Below are positions 36,392 through 47,788 of a DNA stretch of 64,000 nt, piece after piece. Numbering within the stretch: position 1 is the first letter of the stretch; each line of letters begins with the position of its first letter. Origin of the DNA: Cephalotrichum gorgonifer (taxonomy: Eukaryota > Ascomycota > Sordariomycetes > Microascales > Microascaceae). A program made the position numbers and the translations under genes. The DNA lies in assembly GCA_900312665.1 (NCBI GenBank), contig ONZQ02000012.1, positions 437,279 to 501,278 of the forward strand, read 5' to 3'. The notes below the pieces were generated by a model. It did no database searches, was not told where the DNA came from, and saw nothing but the letters and a program-made list of their open reading frames with translations.

Positions 36392-39294
36392 TTAAAGTGC
36401 CTGTACAGACTTGAAGAACGGATTCGCAAGTAGCTTCTCGTCCGACGCCACCAGCTCCCTCAGCTTCCCGACCATCTCCTCATGCGTCATCGTTCCCCCC
36501 TTCACCTCTTCCCTGAACTTCACGAGTAGATCCTTCAGCATCGCGCTCCCCCGCGCCACGTCCTCGTTGTCGTACTTGACGCTCGACTCCTCGTGCTTCG
36601 ACGTGAAGTCCTCAAGCTCGTCGGCCTTGCGCTTCGCCATGCGCACGACCTTGTCGGGGAACCGCACCAGCTCCGCGACGTGGATGCCGAAGCTCTGGTC
36701 GCAGACGCCCGGCTCCAGCTTGTACAGCAGCGTGACCTCCCTCTTCTCACCCTCGCGGGCGTCCTTGCCGACGCCGCCGATGTGCGCGGCGACGTGCAGG
36801 TTCGTCACTTGGGGATAGCTGTCCGCCAGGGCGGTGAGCTCGTGGAAGTGGGTGGCGAACATGGCGAAGCACCCGATCTCCTTGACGATGTGCTCCGAGA
36901 TGGCCCATGCGAGCCCGAAGCCGTCGTACGTCGAGGTGCCGCGGCCCAGCTCGTCGATGATTATGAGCGACTCCGACGTGGCCGACTTGAGGATGTTAGC
37001 CGTCTCGAGCATCTCCGCCATGAAGGTCGACACGCCCTTGAGCTGCGAGTCGCTGGCGCCGACGCGCGCGAGGATGGAGTCGAATATGGTCATCTCGGCC
37101 GAGTCGCAGGGCACGAAGCACCCGATCTGTGCCATGAGCGCTATGACGCCGATCTGGCGGATATAGGTCGACTTTCCGCCCATGTTGGGCCCAGTGATGA
37201 TGAGGAAACCCGAGGAGTCGCGCTTGAGCTCCACGTCGTTAGTAATGAACTGCACGTCGTCCTGCATCTCCAGGCACGGGTGCCTGGACTCCCTTAGGAT
37301 GGTCTGCCCCTCCCCGCGGGGGTGAATTTTGGGTCGGACGTAGGCCGTGGGCGCGTGGACGGAGGCGTGCGCGAACGACACAATGACATCCATGTGTGCG
37401 AGGATCCCCGCCAGCTTCTCGAGGACAGGACAGTAGGACGCGGCACAGTTCACAACCTCGGTCACGAGGGTGCTCTGCGTGCGGGTGTAGTTCTGCCACA
37501 TCTGGTCAAATTGCCTCCGCAGATTCTGCAGATTCTTTGTGGTGAAGTACACGCCGTTCTTCTGCGTCGAGCACTCCTGGTACGACGAGTTGTTCCTGAT
37601 GCAGCCGGCCTCCTGGCGCGTCAGCCTCATGCACCACCCGTGGACCTTGTGGTTCTCGAGGAAGATCTTCTTCTTCGGCTCCTGGCCAAGGTCATCCGCA
37701 GCCTCCTGGAACTCCTGCTCCATTGCCCGGTCAAGCTTGTCGAGCTTGCTTCGGAGGACCTTCAGGCTGTCATCGAACTCGGGCTTGATGAGAAACTCGT
37801 GTCTGTCGAGGGCATCAAGGTCGACAGTCGTCTCGACGAGGTCCTGCAGCTTGCCGAGACTGTTAGACAGCTCGCGGAGCGGGGTCGTGTATGCCTCATC
37901 CAGAGGGTCGCGGTACGCCTCGTCCATGACGCCTTCAAGCGTGCCCAGGAATCCAGGGAGCCGGATGACGACTTGGTACGCCCGGACAACATCCTCGAGA
38001 TTGGCCTTGCCGCGCTGGAACCTCTTGGCGAGGCGGTAGAGGTCTGGGACGGCCCTCAGATGTTCCTCCTGCATGGTCTGTCGCAGCTCGGTGTCGTTGA
38101 AAAACGCCTCGACAAGCTGCTGGCGCTTCTCGATTTCCGTCTTGCTCATCAGAGGCTGCTTCAGCCACTGCGAGAGCAGCCTACTTCCGGAAGCGGTCTT
38201 GCAGTGGTTCAGGAGCCCGTAGACGCTCATGTGCTTGGACCCATCCCTGGGCCCAGGCATCAGGTTCAGCGCCCTCAGGGCAGAGGCATCCAACTTCATG
38301 AACTGCGACAGGTCGTGCTGGTAAAGCTGGAACTGGCCAAAGTTGGAAGGGTCGTGAAGAACACCTAGATACTTGATCAGAGCCGCCGAAGCACCCAAGG
38401 CGAGTTGCAGGTCGGTCTGTGGCATCATTGAGGCAGCTCGCTCGTCCTTTAAAAGTCTCGCCAGGTCCTGCTCGATATCTTTGACCCCGAACTCGGAGGT
38501 GGGACGCTCCGAGATGGCCACGCCGCAGTGGTCGATGATCTGTCTCAGCTTCGCCAGCTCAGGGTCCTTGTTCTTCTCCGCCCTGTCAACCTGGATAAGG
38601 CACTCTTTCGCCCCGAGTTGGATAAGGAGCGACTCAAAGTTGGAATAGAGGTCGTTGTCGAGGAACTCGCTGACGCCAAGCTCCCTAACCGTGGCGTCGG
38701 CGAAGCAGACCCCGACCGTCCTCGTCTCAGACTTTACCGATATCTTGACAGCGAGTATTATTGGAGCCGAGTCGAACTGGCCTCCAATGTCGTCCTCCAC
38801 GTCCTGCAGGTTCCCGGGCGAGGCCTGCTTCACGAGCTTCCAGTTCATGCGGCCGCTGGGGCTCGCCCAGACCTCGACTCGCTTGCCCAGCTTGAACAGC
38901 GCCTCACGGAGGAACTGGCGGAATACGGTCATGGTCATGGTTACGGAGGATAGCCCGGTGTGGTCGCTTTTGCCGAGGTGCCGTACCACCGAGGTGGATT
39001 TGTAGACCTAGAGCAAGTTTCGTTGTTAGCGAGCGCTACAGCAGGCAGAGGCAGACGACAAGAGGAGGCAAGCACTTACTGTCCTCGCGATGAAGTTCGC
39101 ATTTTCGCCGTGGGCAGTGTACCAGTCACCTCGATCGAATATCCGAATCGTATCCTCGGTCACAGCAGGGAGGGACTTGAAGAACCGGATGAATCCATGT
39201 TCGTCGTCGACCTGAACGAAGATTAGCGAAAGCGGTAAGACACGGGGACGAGACCTAAGGGTTAACACACCTTGAGTTCTGGCCGTGAAGACAT
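36392..39294 (-). CDS. msh2: DNA mismatch repair ATPase Msh2 (MutS homologue)
   Basis: The protein is 923 aa. Exons on the minus strand are 39294-39271 (24 nt), 39211-39080 and 39007-36392; introns are 59 and 72 nt. Msh2 pairs with Msh6 or Msh3 to bind base mismatches and insertion loops in nuclear DNA and starts repair. Visible parts: the N-terminal mismatch-binding domain (DDEHGFIRFFKSLP onward), connector, lever and clamp domains, then the ATPase with Walker A GPNMGGKSTYIRQ near residue 660, Walker B region LIIIDELGRGTSTYDGFG and the helix-turn-helix dimerisation tail. Length is normal for the family. The very small first exon is supported by clean phases and the known N-terminal sequence pattern. 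It is divergent from trm10 with 366 bp between start codons, where MCB-like boxes lie. Confidence 0.97.
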
Positions 39295-39419
39295 TGTGTG
39301 CGATTAGACGGTATGGTAATCGCAGTCCAGTGTTTGGGGGGGAATTCACAGTTGTTGTAGAGGGAGAAGCATGTCACTTCGCCTTACAGGTATGTAGTAT
39401 CGAGGTGGAAAGGGTGCCG

Positions 39420-39468
39420 TCGCGTGAAAGTAGGTACCTATTAAACTGGGAGACGCGATTTGACGCGC
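39420..39468. promoter_or_regulatory. MCB-like (ACGCGN) box cluster, msh2/trm10 promoter
   Basis: TCGCGT at 39420-39425, ACGCGA at 39453-39458 and ACGCGC at 39463-39468 lie 126-174 nt upstream of the msh2 start. The ACGCG core is the binding site of the fungal MBF complex, which activates replication and repair genes at G1/S. Site function is inferred. Confidence 0.5.
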
Positions 39469-39660
39469 TAAGATAATCCAGCTCCCACACCGCCTATTTC
39501 TGCCACTTTACCCCACCGCAAAAAGTTGGAGTTTCGCAACATCAGGGAAGTAGAGGGAAACTTCTGACCAGGCATGCAATTGAGAAAGATGCGGGCAAGC
39601 CCAACCTTATTATCGAAACGCTTCACCTCCAAGTCCTCAATCCCATACTCCTGACCCATT

Positions 39661-40920
39661 ATGGAAGACCCGACCCCCGAAAAGCCCAATGGTGCGCAGG
39701 AGCCCACGGAGGCTGTCCCCGTCGCCACACTCGCTGAGCAGGGCCTCCTCCCGCTCCCCGCCATCCCCGCCAGCGCCCCTCATCAACCACCGACGACACA
39801 GACAGAGACGGTAGAGACGAGAGAGACGACAGATGCGACGGAAGCAATAGCGAACAACACCCCGAACCCGAACCCCCTCTCCAGAAACCAGCAGAAGAAG
39901 CTCAGGAAACGACTGGCCTGGGAAGCCACGCGCACCGAGCGCCTCGCCCGGCGGAAGGAGAAGCGCATCGAGATCCGCCACCGCAAGCGCGACCAGCACG
40001 CCGCCGCCGTGGCGGAGGCCAAGGCAGCGGGGATCGACCCGAGGACCGTCCGCCTGAGGCCCGAGCGGCCGCAGGGCACGAACGTCCCCGTGTCCATCAT
40101 CATCGACTGCTCGTTCGAGCACCTCATGGTGGACAAGGAGATCAAGTCGCTCTCGAGCCAGATCATGCGGTCGTACAGCGAGACCCGGAACTCCCAGTAC
40201 CGCCCGCACCTCGTCGTGGGCTCCTGGGGAGGGAAGCTGAAGGAGCGGTTCGACGTGGGCATGAATGCCACGCACAGGTACTGGAAGGGCATACACTTCG
40301 TCCCCGGCGACCTCGGCGACTCCATTGAATTCGCTAGGAAGGGCTTAGCGGGCCCGAACAAGGGCGAAGTCATCCCCCTCCTCGGCAAGGAGTACGACCA
40401 GCCGGCCATCAGGCGCGAGGAGTCCGGCGGCATCCCCGTCCCGGAACCGGAGGAGGCGGGCGTCACGCACAGGGACATCGTCTACCTCTCATCGGAGTCA
40501 CCGTACCTCCTGGACCGGCTCGAGCCGGGGACCACGTACGTCGTCGGCGGGCTTGTAGACAAGAACCGCGAGAAGGGCCTCTGCTACCGCCTCGCGCGCG
40601 AGCGGGGCGTCAGGACCGCTAAGCTGCCGATCGCCGAGTACATGGTGATGCACAGCAGGCAGGTCCTGGCGACGAATCACGTCGTCGAGATTATGGTGAG
40701 GTGGCTACAGTGCGGGGATTGGGGCGAGGCGTTCTTGAAGGCCATCCCTAAGCGCAAGGAGGCCCGGTTAAAGGGCGACGGTACGTCGGCGGCGGGGTCT
40801 GCGGAGCCCGAAGGGACCGATGACGGGGAGGATTCCGACGATGACGCCGAGGAGCGCGAGGGGAGCGAGGAGGCCGGGCCCGTCGAGGTTACCATGGGTG
40901 AAGGTGAGGAGGATCCATAG
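39661..40920 (+). CDS. trm10: tRNA (guanine-9-N1)-methyltransferase Trm10
   Basis: The protein is 419 aa with no intron. It methylates N1 of guanine 9 in tRNAs using S-adenosylmethionine, as a monomeric SPOUT-fold enzyme. Residues 1-75 are a low-complexity Pro/Thr/Glu stretch, followed by a basic helix (SRNQQKKLRKRLAWEATR) that binds tRNA. The catalytic domain from about residue 140 has VSIIIDCSFEHLM, SQIMRSYSETRNSQYRPHL, VYLSSESPYLLDRLEP, YVVGGLVDKNREKGLCY and the knot region TAKLPIAEYMVMHSRQVLATNHVVEIM. The tail is acidic (DDGEDSDDDAEEREG). The start at 39661 is the first ATG in frame and follows a stop-containing leader. It converges with pri1, 202 bp between stops. Confidence 0.95.
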   Translation: MEDPTPEKPNGAQEPTEAVPVATLAEQGLLPLPAIPASAPHQPPTTQTETVETRETTDATEAIANNTPNPNPLSRNQQKKLRKRLAWEATRTERLARRKEKRIEIRHRKRDQHAAAVAEAKAAGIDPRTVRLRPERPQGTNVPVSIIIDCSFEHLMVDKEIKSLSSQIMRSYSETRNSQYRPHLVVGSWGGKLKERFDVGMNATHRYWKGIHFVPGDLGDSIEFARKGLAGPNKGEVIPLLGKEYDQPAIRREESGGIPVPEPEEAGVTHRDIVYLSSESPYLLDRLEPGTTYVVGGLVDKNREKGLCYRLARERGVRTAKLPIAEYMVMHSRQVLATNHVVEIMVRWLQCGDWGEAFLKAIPKRKEARLKGDGTSAAGSAEPEGTDDGEDSDDDAEEREGSEEAGPVEVTMGEGEEDP

Positions 40921-41122
40921 ATGAGATGCACATGAGCTAGAATTAGAATACCTTGTACTTTAACTCCCTTCAGCCACATTGAAGCGTGCCAGAGAGCGAC
41001 TAAATGCGCTAGAACAATCAAACATCAAACGCCAACCTGAACCTAGCGCTTCCCATCCCCATAACCCTATATAATATTGACGTTTCTTACCCATTGCCCA
41101 CGGCTGGAGCGAGCCGATCGCC

Positions 41123-42952
41123 TTAGAACTCCATCTTCTCATCCTCGTCTCTCTCCCGCTTCACCTTCATACTCATTTCATCCTTCAACAGCCCCGCCAC
41201 AAACGACCTGAACATCTCAATATACGGCTTCAAGCTCGTCTTCTCCCAGTCCGCCACCCCCCTCCCGTTCCCACTATCCTGCGACGCCCCGCCCTCCTCC
41301 TCCCCCTTCCACTCGTCGATCTCCCTGAGGACCTCGTGGATGGTAGGAACTCCTAGCGGGTTGAACTCGTCCAACTTCCCGAGGTCGATGGGCACGCAGA
41401 CGCGGCCGGTGCCGGGGTGGATGACGAAGGGGCTCTTGAGCAGATGGTTCAGCGTCTTACTGACGTTGACGTCGAGCCGGGGATACGTGTACTCGAGCAT
41501 GATGTCCTCCATCGCCTCGCGGATCTTGTCTTCCGTCTTCCGGGTCGCCCCCGCGCGCTTGTTCGCGGCCGCGAGGTTGACCTTGCGGATGTCGGACCAC
41601 CGCTGGGCTGAGGAGCGGTCGGGTGACGACTCCCACTCTGCCTTCAGGGAGTCGACTAGCGCCCTGTTGGGTAGGAGCTGGAGGAGCTTCTCGGCGCGCT
41701 CGCTCGTCCCCCAGGGGTCCTGGTCGCGGAGGATATTTTCGGCAAAGTAGGGTTTGAGAATGCCTATGCTCCGCCTTTACCTCGGTGTTAGAGACATGCA
41801 CTTACGTACCCATGGAAGGTGCGGGTTATGGGGCTTACTTGAGATGGCGGTGCAAAGGCCTCGGTAGGTTGACCTTCTTCCCGCTCTGACTCCCGCCCTT
41901 GATGACATCAAGATATCCAATCACCGCCTTCCTCTGCTGATCGGTCATATTCCGTGCCGCACGATCACAGACCCACGCGTGAACTCCTCTCCGGCCAGAA
42001 TATACCCACATGATATGCTTGAACCCGAAATCCTGCCGCAGTGCGAGGTCGACGACCTCGATAGCCATCGTCGCGAAAGTCCAGCACTTCCGGCATATGT
42101 TGGCCTTATCGCAGCACGTCCGAATGTCGTCGTAGTCTGTAAGATCGATATCGAAGCAGAGCTCCTTCGCGAGGGGCTTGAACGAGGTGTGGTTGCGGAA
42201 GGACTTCCTGTCGCGGGGGTTGGTGCTGTAGACGGGACCGATCTCGAAACGGGTCGGTATTATGTTGACGACGTCCTTTTTGAAACTATGCGGGGGGTTG
42301 GGGAGTTAATACGCAAGGTATTGACATGATTCAAGGGAGGGGCGGGGCGTCTGTGAGCAGGGGCGCCTTACAGTTCTGCAGTAGTAAAGCTCTGGTAGCG
42401 CAGGTAGGCGTCATTCTCGAGCGTGAAGGCGAATTCACGGTGGGTGAAATCGGTCGTCGCAACAGGGCTGTGGTTCAGCCACTGGAAAAGATGCTTCCAG
42501 GGGAATAATCGCTGATAGAAGGCGCGCAGGATTTCGGGGTCTGTCGCCTTTCTCTGCACCTCATCTCTGGTTGGACCCCGTCAGTTTAGCGGTTCCCAAT
42601 TTTCGAGATGGGAAAAGGGTTGGGGAGGGCAAACTCACGTTGACGCAGGGTTTGCTGAGTCTTCGTCGCTTGATTGGGGAGTATCGATACCCCCGTCTTC
42701 ATCATCGGAGTCAAATAAATCCTCCAGCTTAGTCTCCTTCGCTGTGTTTTCAGGAGCAACATCTTCTTCCAGCTTGATTCCCTTCGCGGGCTCTTCGGCA
42801 TCAAAGTCGTCTTCAGAGTCAGTAGCGAATTCCACCTCTTCCACCTTGGCTTCCTTCTCGGGGACGTCCTCCATTTGAACATCCTCCTCGGGCGCCACAC
42901 CCTGGCTGGGGGTTCCGTTGGGCGGCATAGATTCGGGTTTGTCTTCTGCCAT
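41123..42952 (-). CDS. pri1: DNA primase small (catalytic) subunit Pri1
   Basis: The protein is 535 aa. Exons on the minus strand are 42952-42639, 42566-42372, 42285-41839 and 41774-41123; introns are 72, 86 and 64 nt. It makes the RNA primers for DNA replication within the polymerase alpha-primase complex. The first 105 residues are an acidic, disordered leader containing the short motif KLEDLFDSDDED. The conserved core follows: FYQRLFPWKHLFQWLN, FTHREFAFTLENDAYLRY, the zinc-binding CCDKANICRKCW, the catalytic region FKHIMWVYSGRRGVHAWVCD with its conserved aspartate, and VNLPRPLHRHL. Near the C-terminus are HPGTGRVCVPID and SFVAGLL. Two ACGCGT boxes lie 124-148 nt upstream of the start. Confidence 0.96.
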
Positions 42953-43075
42953 TATTATTATTCGAAGGGTGCCCGAAGTCTGACTGAACTGAATTGGGTT
43001 GGGTGGTCAGGATAATGTCCAGTCTCTAACCTTTGCGGGGAGAATTGCGGTCGAGTGGTGGTGTCTCTTGGATGA

Positions 43076-43100
43076 ACGCGTAAGAGTACTTTCGACGCGT
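43076..43100. promoter_or_regulatory. paired MCB boxes (ACGCGT) upstream of pri1
   Basis: Perfect ACGCGT hexamers occur at 43076-43081 and 43095-43100, 19 bp apart centre to centre. MCB elements of this kind drive G1/S expression of replication genes through MBF in yeasts. Their use here is inferred from position and gene function. Confidence 0.6.
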
Positions 43101-43608
43101 TAAGTCCTTACCCCACCACGCGCCGGAACAGCGGGTTTTCGTGTATTACATAATCTACCCCATAGACAGATACCATGATGATGCATGCTTCCTCTGATAA
43201 GTGCTCCTCGCACACCTTCAGAGAAATACTCTCCAGCGACAATAATGATGTTCGTATATTTCATCTGCCCGCCCCCTTTGTCAGTAGATCCGCAGCACGC
43301 TACATGTATCCTAAAGTGCCCAATATGCCAATGCCAGTCCAGTCCTTCGCGGCCCAATCTCCAATGCTAATGATGGTCCCGCTCAGGGAAGAAATATGAT
43401 CCTCCAATACTCCTCAGTACATGTATAGCCAATAAATGCCATCTCGCCAGAGCCCGTGTAATGACCCTCCCCTATGTATATCCCGTCGTATATCCCGTCG
43501 CTAATACAACCTCCCTCCTTCATACCCGTCGTCGGTTCAGAACCGAATCCTCTACACGCCCCAAAGTCAAGCCAGGCCACCACCCAAACACGCAATGCTT
43601 CTACAATT

Positions 43609-45924
43609 CTATAAGCCTACAACACGCTGCCTCTTCTCCGGCCTCTCGCCAACCATCGACGGTGCCATAAAGCCATGATAACCCCCCGTCTGCGGGCTAG
43701 CCATAACGAGCTGGGCCCCTCCATTCACACCCACCCCCACGCCGCCCCCCATCTGCAACGGGCTCGCCGAGGGCGAGTGGCTCGTCATGGTTCCGGGCGA
43801 CCCCCATACCCCGCCCTGCCCCGCCGATGGCGACGCTATCGGCGTCCCCTCGAACTTCATCGACATGTGGCCGCCACCCAGTGATGTGTCCAACGCGGAT
43901 ATGTCCCCGACACTGAGCCCCGTACCAGCCTGCACGCCCGCGTAGGGCCCGCCCGTCGACGCCGGTGCGGGGGGGGTGCGGTTGGCTAGGAGGTGGGAGA
44001 GATATTTTCGGAGCATCCGCTGCATGCCCTCACGTGTAAAGGGCTTCGCTAGAACATCCGTCATGCCTGTTTTTTATTCTTATTGTTAGCTCTCGATATC
44101 CGATAAAACTAGGGGAGGTTGGGTCTAGTGTTACCGTATTGAAAGTATATCGCGACTTCATCCTGGCGGATGTTGGAGGTCATGGCGACGATCGGCGCCT
44201 GTGGTAACCAGTTTCGGATACGGGCGGTCGCCCTGACGCCGTCGAGGTGCGGCATGATAATGTCCATGAAGATCAGATCAAAGAGCGGGGCGGGTTTACT
44301 GTCGAACATCTTGACAGCCTCGAGTCCGTCCTTCTACAGACGGGCATTAGCATCTCACTACCCCAGGCTAGAACCAAAGGAATGAAACGGTGGGACCCGG
44401 AAGGAAGGGGGTTCGACGACGGGGGAGGGGCGGGAAAACATACCGCTAGCGTAACTGCGCAGCCGAGACTCTTCAAAAACTTCGTCCCAATCTTTGCACA
44501 GATGTTATCATCCTCCACCAGAAAGATATGTGGTTTCCGCGGTCTCCAATCATCTTCGGACTTGTCAGTACCGGGCGACGCCGCGCCCTCCAGACTCCTA
44601 TTCCTTGGGACGGAATACGACAGGTTCTGTATTTGGTCCGGGTGGAACGCCTCCATACCCGCTGGTTGGTTCGCAGAATAGACGTTCAACCTCGGCATCG
44701 CGACGGTCCCGTCCATCACGGCAATGCCGGCGTTTAGGTCCGGGCTGACGAATACCGCCGCCGCCTCCGACGACTCTGCCGGGGACGGGTACATGGGATG
44801 ATGCGACCTCTCCACGCTCGTGGCCACTGGCGGGGGCCCGACGCTAACGAGGAGCTCTCGTGCCCGTCGCAGCTCGGCCGGCAACTCGTCGCCCTGGGTG
44901 CGGGAGGCTACGGGCCCGGCTGGCGATGAGGCCGCAGCCTGGGGGCCCCGTCTCGGGGAGTTCTCGAGGTAGTGGAGGAGCTCGTACTGCGCTTGCCGCT
45001 GGACCCCGGTCGTCTTCTGCAGCTCGACGATCTCGCCCACAAGCTGCTTGTTCGTATTCGCCAGCTCTTCCACCTTCTTCTGGAGCGCGTTGAGACTGTC
45101 CGTCAGGCTCTGGAACTGCTGCTCGCTGGGGGTATTATGCCCTCCCTGTACTTGTTCTGGCGGCGGTTGATGTTGTCGTTTCTGCTGCTGCTGCTGCTGC
45201 TGCTGCTGAGCCCTTTTCGACGACGACGGCGCTTTTCGCCGGATGAGGTCGAGGCCGTCTTTTGCGTCGATCCTAAAGCCGGGGTGCTTGAATTCCCACG
45301 CCTGTTGTTCTCTGTCAGCCTCATTCGATTGCCCCAAACCAGCACGCGCGCCCTTGTGCAGGCCAGGGTCAACGTACGTTGGGTCCATAGCCTTGGCTGT
45401 TATCCTCAGGACGTCGTATCTTGTGGAAGTCGTATTTGTTCAGCTGGCGAACGAAGCTGGCGAAGTTGCCGTGCTTGAAGTGTTTCGGGAGTATCTGAGT
45501 CGAGAACTTCTCGCCCTATTGAATCGGTGGGTTAGCCGCAGCGTCGGGATAGGGACACTACTTGGACGATCCCGGTTGGACATAAGCCGCAAAGCGATCG
45601 TCGGGCTAGGATAGGCATACCTCCAAGACAACGAATGATTGTCCATCGCGCCCCCACCTGACAATATCAGCGTACTCCGGCTCCTCCAGCATCCTATTAG
45701 GAGCCCTGTCAGCATGTTACCCGGGGTTGCAGGAGGGTTCGTGGGAGTAAGCGCACCGATATAGCTTGCGAACCTATCGGAAAAGAAGCGAGTTAGCAAC
45801 TATTCTTGGGGGGGGGGGGGGGGGTTTCTCGACGATCTATCCTCGAGATGGGACAAGTAACGATACGTACAAAATCGCTCGACGTGTTCCCGCCCTGCGC
45901 AGGACTCGCCTTATCTGCGGACAT
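43609..45924 (-). CDS. skn7: response regulator transcription factor Skn7
   Basis: The protein is 598 aa. Exons on the minus strand are 45924-45871, 45773-45757 (17 nt), 45693-45621, 45515-45378, 45301-44444, 44333-44135 and 44066-43609; all phases agree. Skn7 takes phosphate from the histidine phosphotransfer protein in the osmotic and oxidative stress relay and binds DNA in the nucleus. Residues about 18-105 are the HSF-type DNA-binding domain (FVRKLYRMLEEPEYADIVRW … NFASFVRQLNKYDFHK … AWEFKHPGF). A coiled coil (FQSLTDSLNALQKKVEELAN) follows a nine-Gln run encoded by CTG/CAG triplets. The receiver domain is at about 350-465 with the acidic pair of LVEDDN, phospho-acceptor Asp404 (IFMDIIMPHLDG) and Lys454 (AKPF). 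The second intron uses an unusual GTGCGC donor. Confidence 0.95.
45808..45824. repeat. G17 homopolymer in skn7 intron 1
   Basis: Seventeen consecutive G on the plus strand (C17 in the transcript) lie about 11 nt before the GCTAAC branch site of skn7 intron 1. It is the longest of several such tracts in this window. Confidence 0.9.
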
Positions 45925-47788
45925 GGCGGCCTCGGCAAAGCGCAGCAGCGTTCGCTGCTCGAGCACCTCTCGACCTCCCGCGGGAACAGAGTACAGCCAG
46001 TGCCGAGCGACTGGCCGCTTCAGACGGCGAATGGGTTGGATTTAATGAGGGGGCTTCCGCGCTCCTCGATTCGATAATTTCTCCGCTATGTGGTCGTCGC
46101 TAACCCTTTACCATCAGTCGGTTGAGTGGCGCGATTGTCGAGTTCGAAGGGCGGATGCGCTTCGATACGGCGATTCGAGCGAGACTCGAGTGTGTCGATA
46201 GCGCGGGCAACGAACGCTGATCTGCCGTGTAGCGGGTCCAACGTATTTCTCACCGCTGGTGGAGATTTTTCTCTGGGGGGAGCGGTATCAATGATTCACT
46301 GTTAACTGGTATTCCTTGAGGGGCCGATTGTCGTAATGCTCGGTCGGTTCAGCGGCGGTAGAGATAGTTTGGTTGTATGATTGTACATTAAGGGAGAGGT
46401 GGGGGGGAACAATCTACTGAGTCAGGAAAAATGCAGACTACATGTAGATTTGCGGAGGCGCCAAGGATGAAGCCCGTCGCCCCCTCTTGATCGTGAATAG
46501 CTGTGGGTCGCAGCCATTGCTGGGAATTGACTGGGCCCCAGAACTGGCGACAAGTTCGAAACAAGAAAGAATCCTGAACCTAGTACTTCTTTCCGCACAG
46601 GGTCTTCTCGTTTGTACCTATACTTGTGTGTCCTAATTTGCCAAGGCTTAGGTTGGAAGCCGGAGGGGTACAAGTACTTACCCACTAGTTCGAATACCAT
46701 GTGGTGACGTACGGATCGCAGATCAAGGTGGGTGGGTGTACATGGCTGACTTAAACATAGAAGATTGTTGGCTGAAGGATAGAAATTACATCGGCTGGGA
46801 GAGTTGAGAAGATTGAGTACATGTATTCTTGTTTTAGGGAGAATATAGGCCAATGGCAATGGTGAAGAAAGACGAGATTGATCATAATCGATCGAGGAGC
46901 GTCTCCAGCCAAGGATCCTCGCGCGGGCGTCTTATGAACAGAACAGCGTGAAATCGGGGCGCCAGCTATTATAAACCATCACACTTACACAAAGGCACAT
47001 GGAGCTTCATGGATCTACCAATCCGGGAGACAGATCACGCTTCGGCACGTGGGTCCGGGAGTTTGTGCTACGAGGACCTCTCCAATTCTTGAAACATGGG
47101 ATGGTATTCCCCTTGGGACTAGATATGCTTCTCCATAGTTACAACGATACTCTGCATGGCGGGCAACCATTCCCCAATGGTGTCGTGGGCTTGGGCCCCT
47201 TTTAAGACGCCAAGTGCTTCAAGCCCAAAAGCTCTCCCTGTGCGATCGACGTACTTGTATCTGAGCGCTCTCCATAAACCTCCCCGACCTGGATCAAAAT
47301 GAACCAACCACCCTACTACTCCTTGCCCGTGAACTTGTCCAAGCCCATGAACCCCCTGACTCGGTTTGCCTGGGAAACCAGACCTCGGATTCCAAGTATC
47401 CCTACCAAACACTAGAATACAAGTCGCCGACTATTAAGCAACATAAATATTTTCAAGGGCCCCACGATTAAGCTTCCCTGGGGGTAAATACTTAGGTCCC
47501 TGTACTGCACCTGAAACACTAACAACGGCCCAGGTTCTATGAAACTTCTTGACTCAACAAGGGAAAAAAAAGTTCGGAGGTTCTGGTGCCCGCTTTGCAG
47601 ACGAGATGTTTCAATTGATTCGTTATATTACATCGGGACCTAAGCCAAACAATAAGGGATAGATATGTCAAACCCCAAACGCCATCGCCCAATGTCCTTA
47701 TATTCTGCCCATCTTACGGCAAGACGTCCCCCACTGTAGATGCTAGTACGAGAAAGGGAAAGGAGGGAAAGGGGGGAGGCATCTCCAG
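45925..47788. other. intergenic region upstream of skn7
   Basis: No ORF with coding character was found. It contains the skn7 promoter (right of 45925) and the 3' flank of the BTB gene. Skn7 and the BTB gene are both on the minus strand. Confidence 0.5.

Noticed and set aside
37322..38368. 348-codon frame on the plus strand inside msh2
   Set aside because: It is antisense to the highly conserved Msh2 coding exon and consists of Arg/Leu/Val shadow codons.
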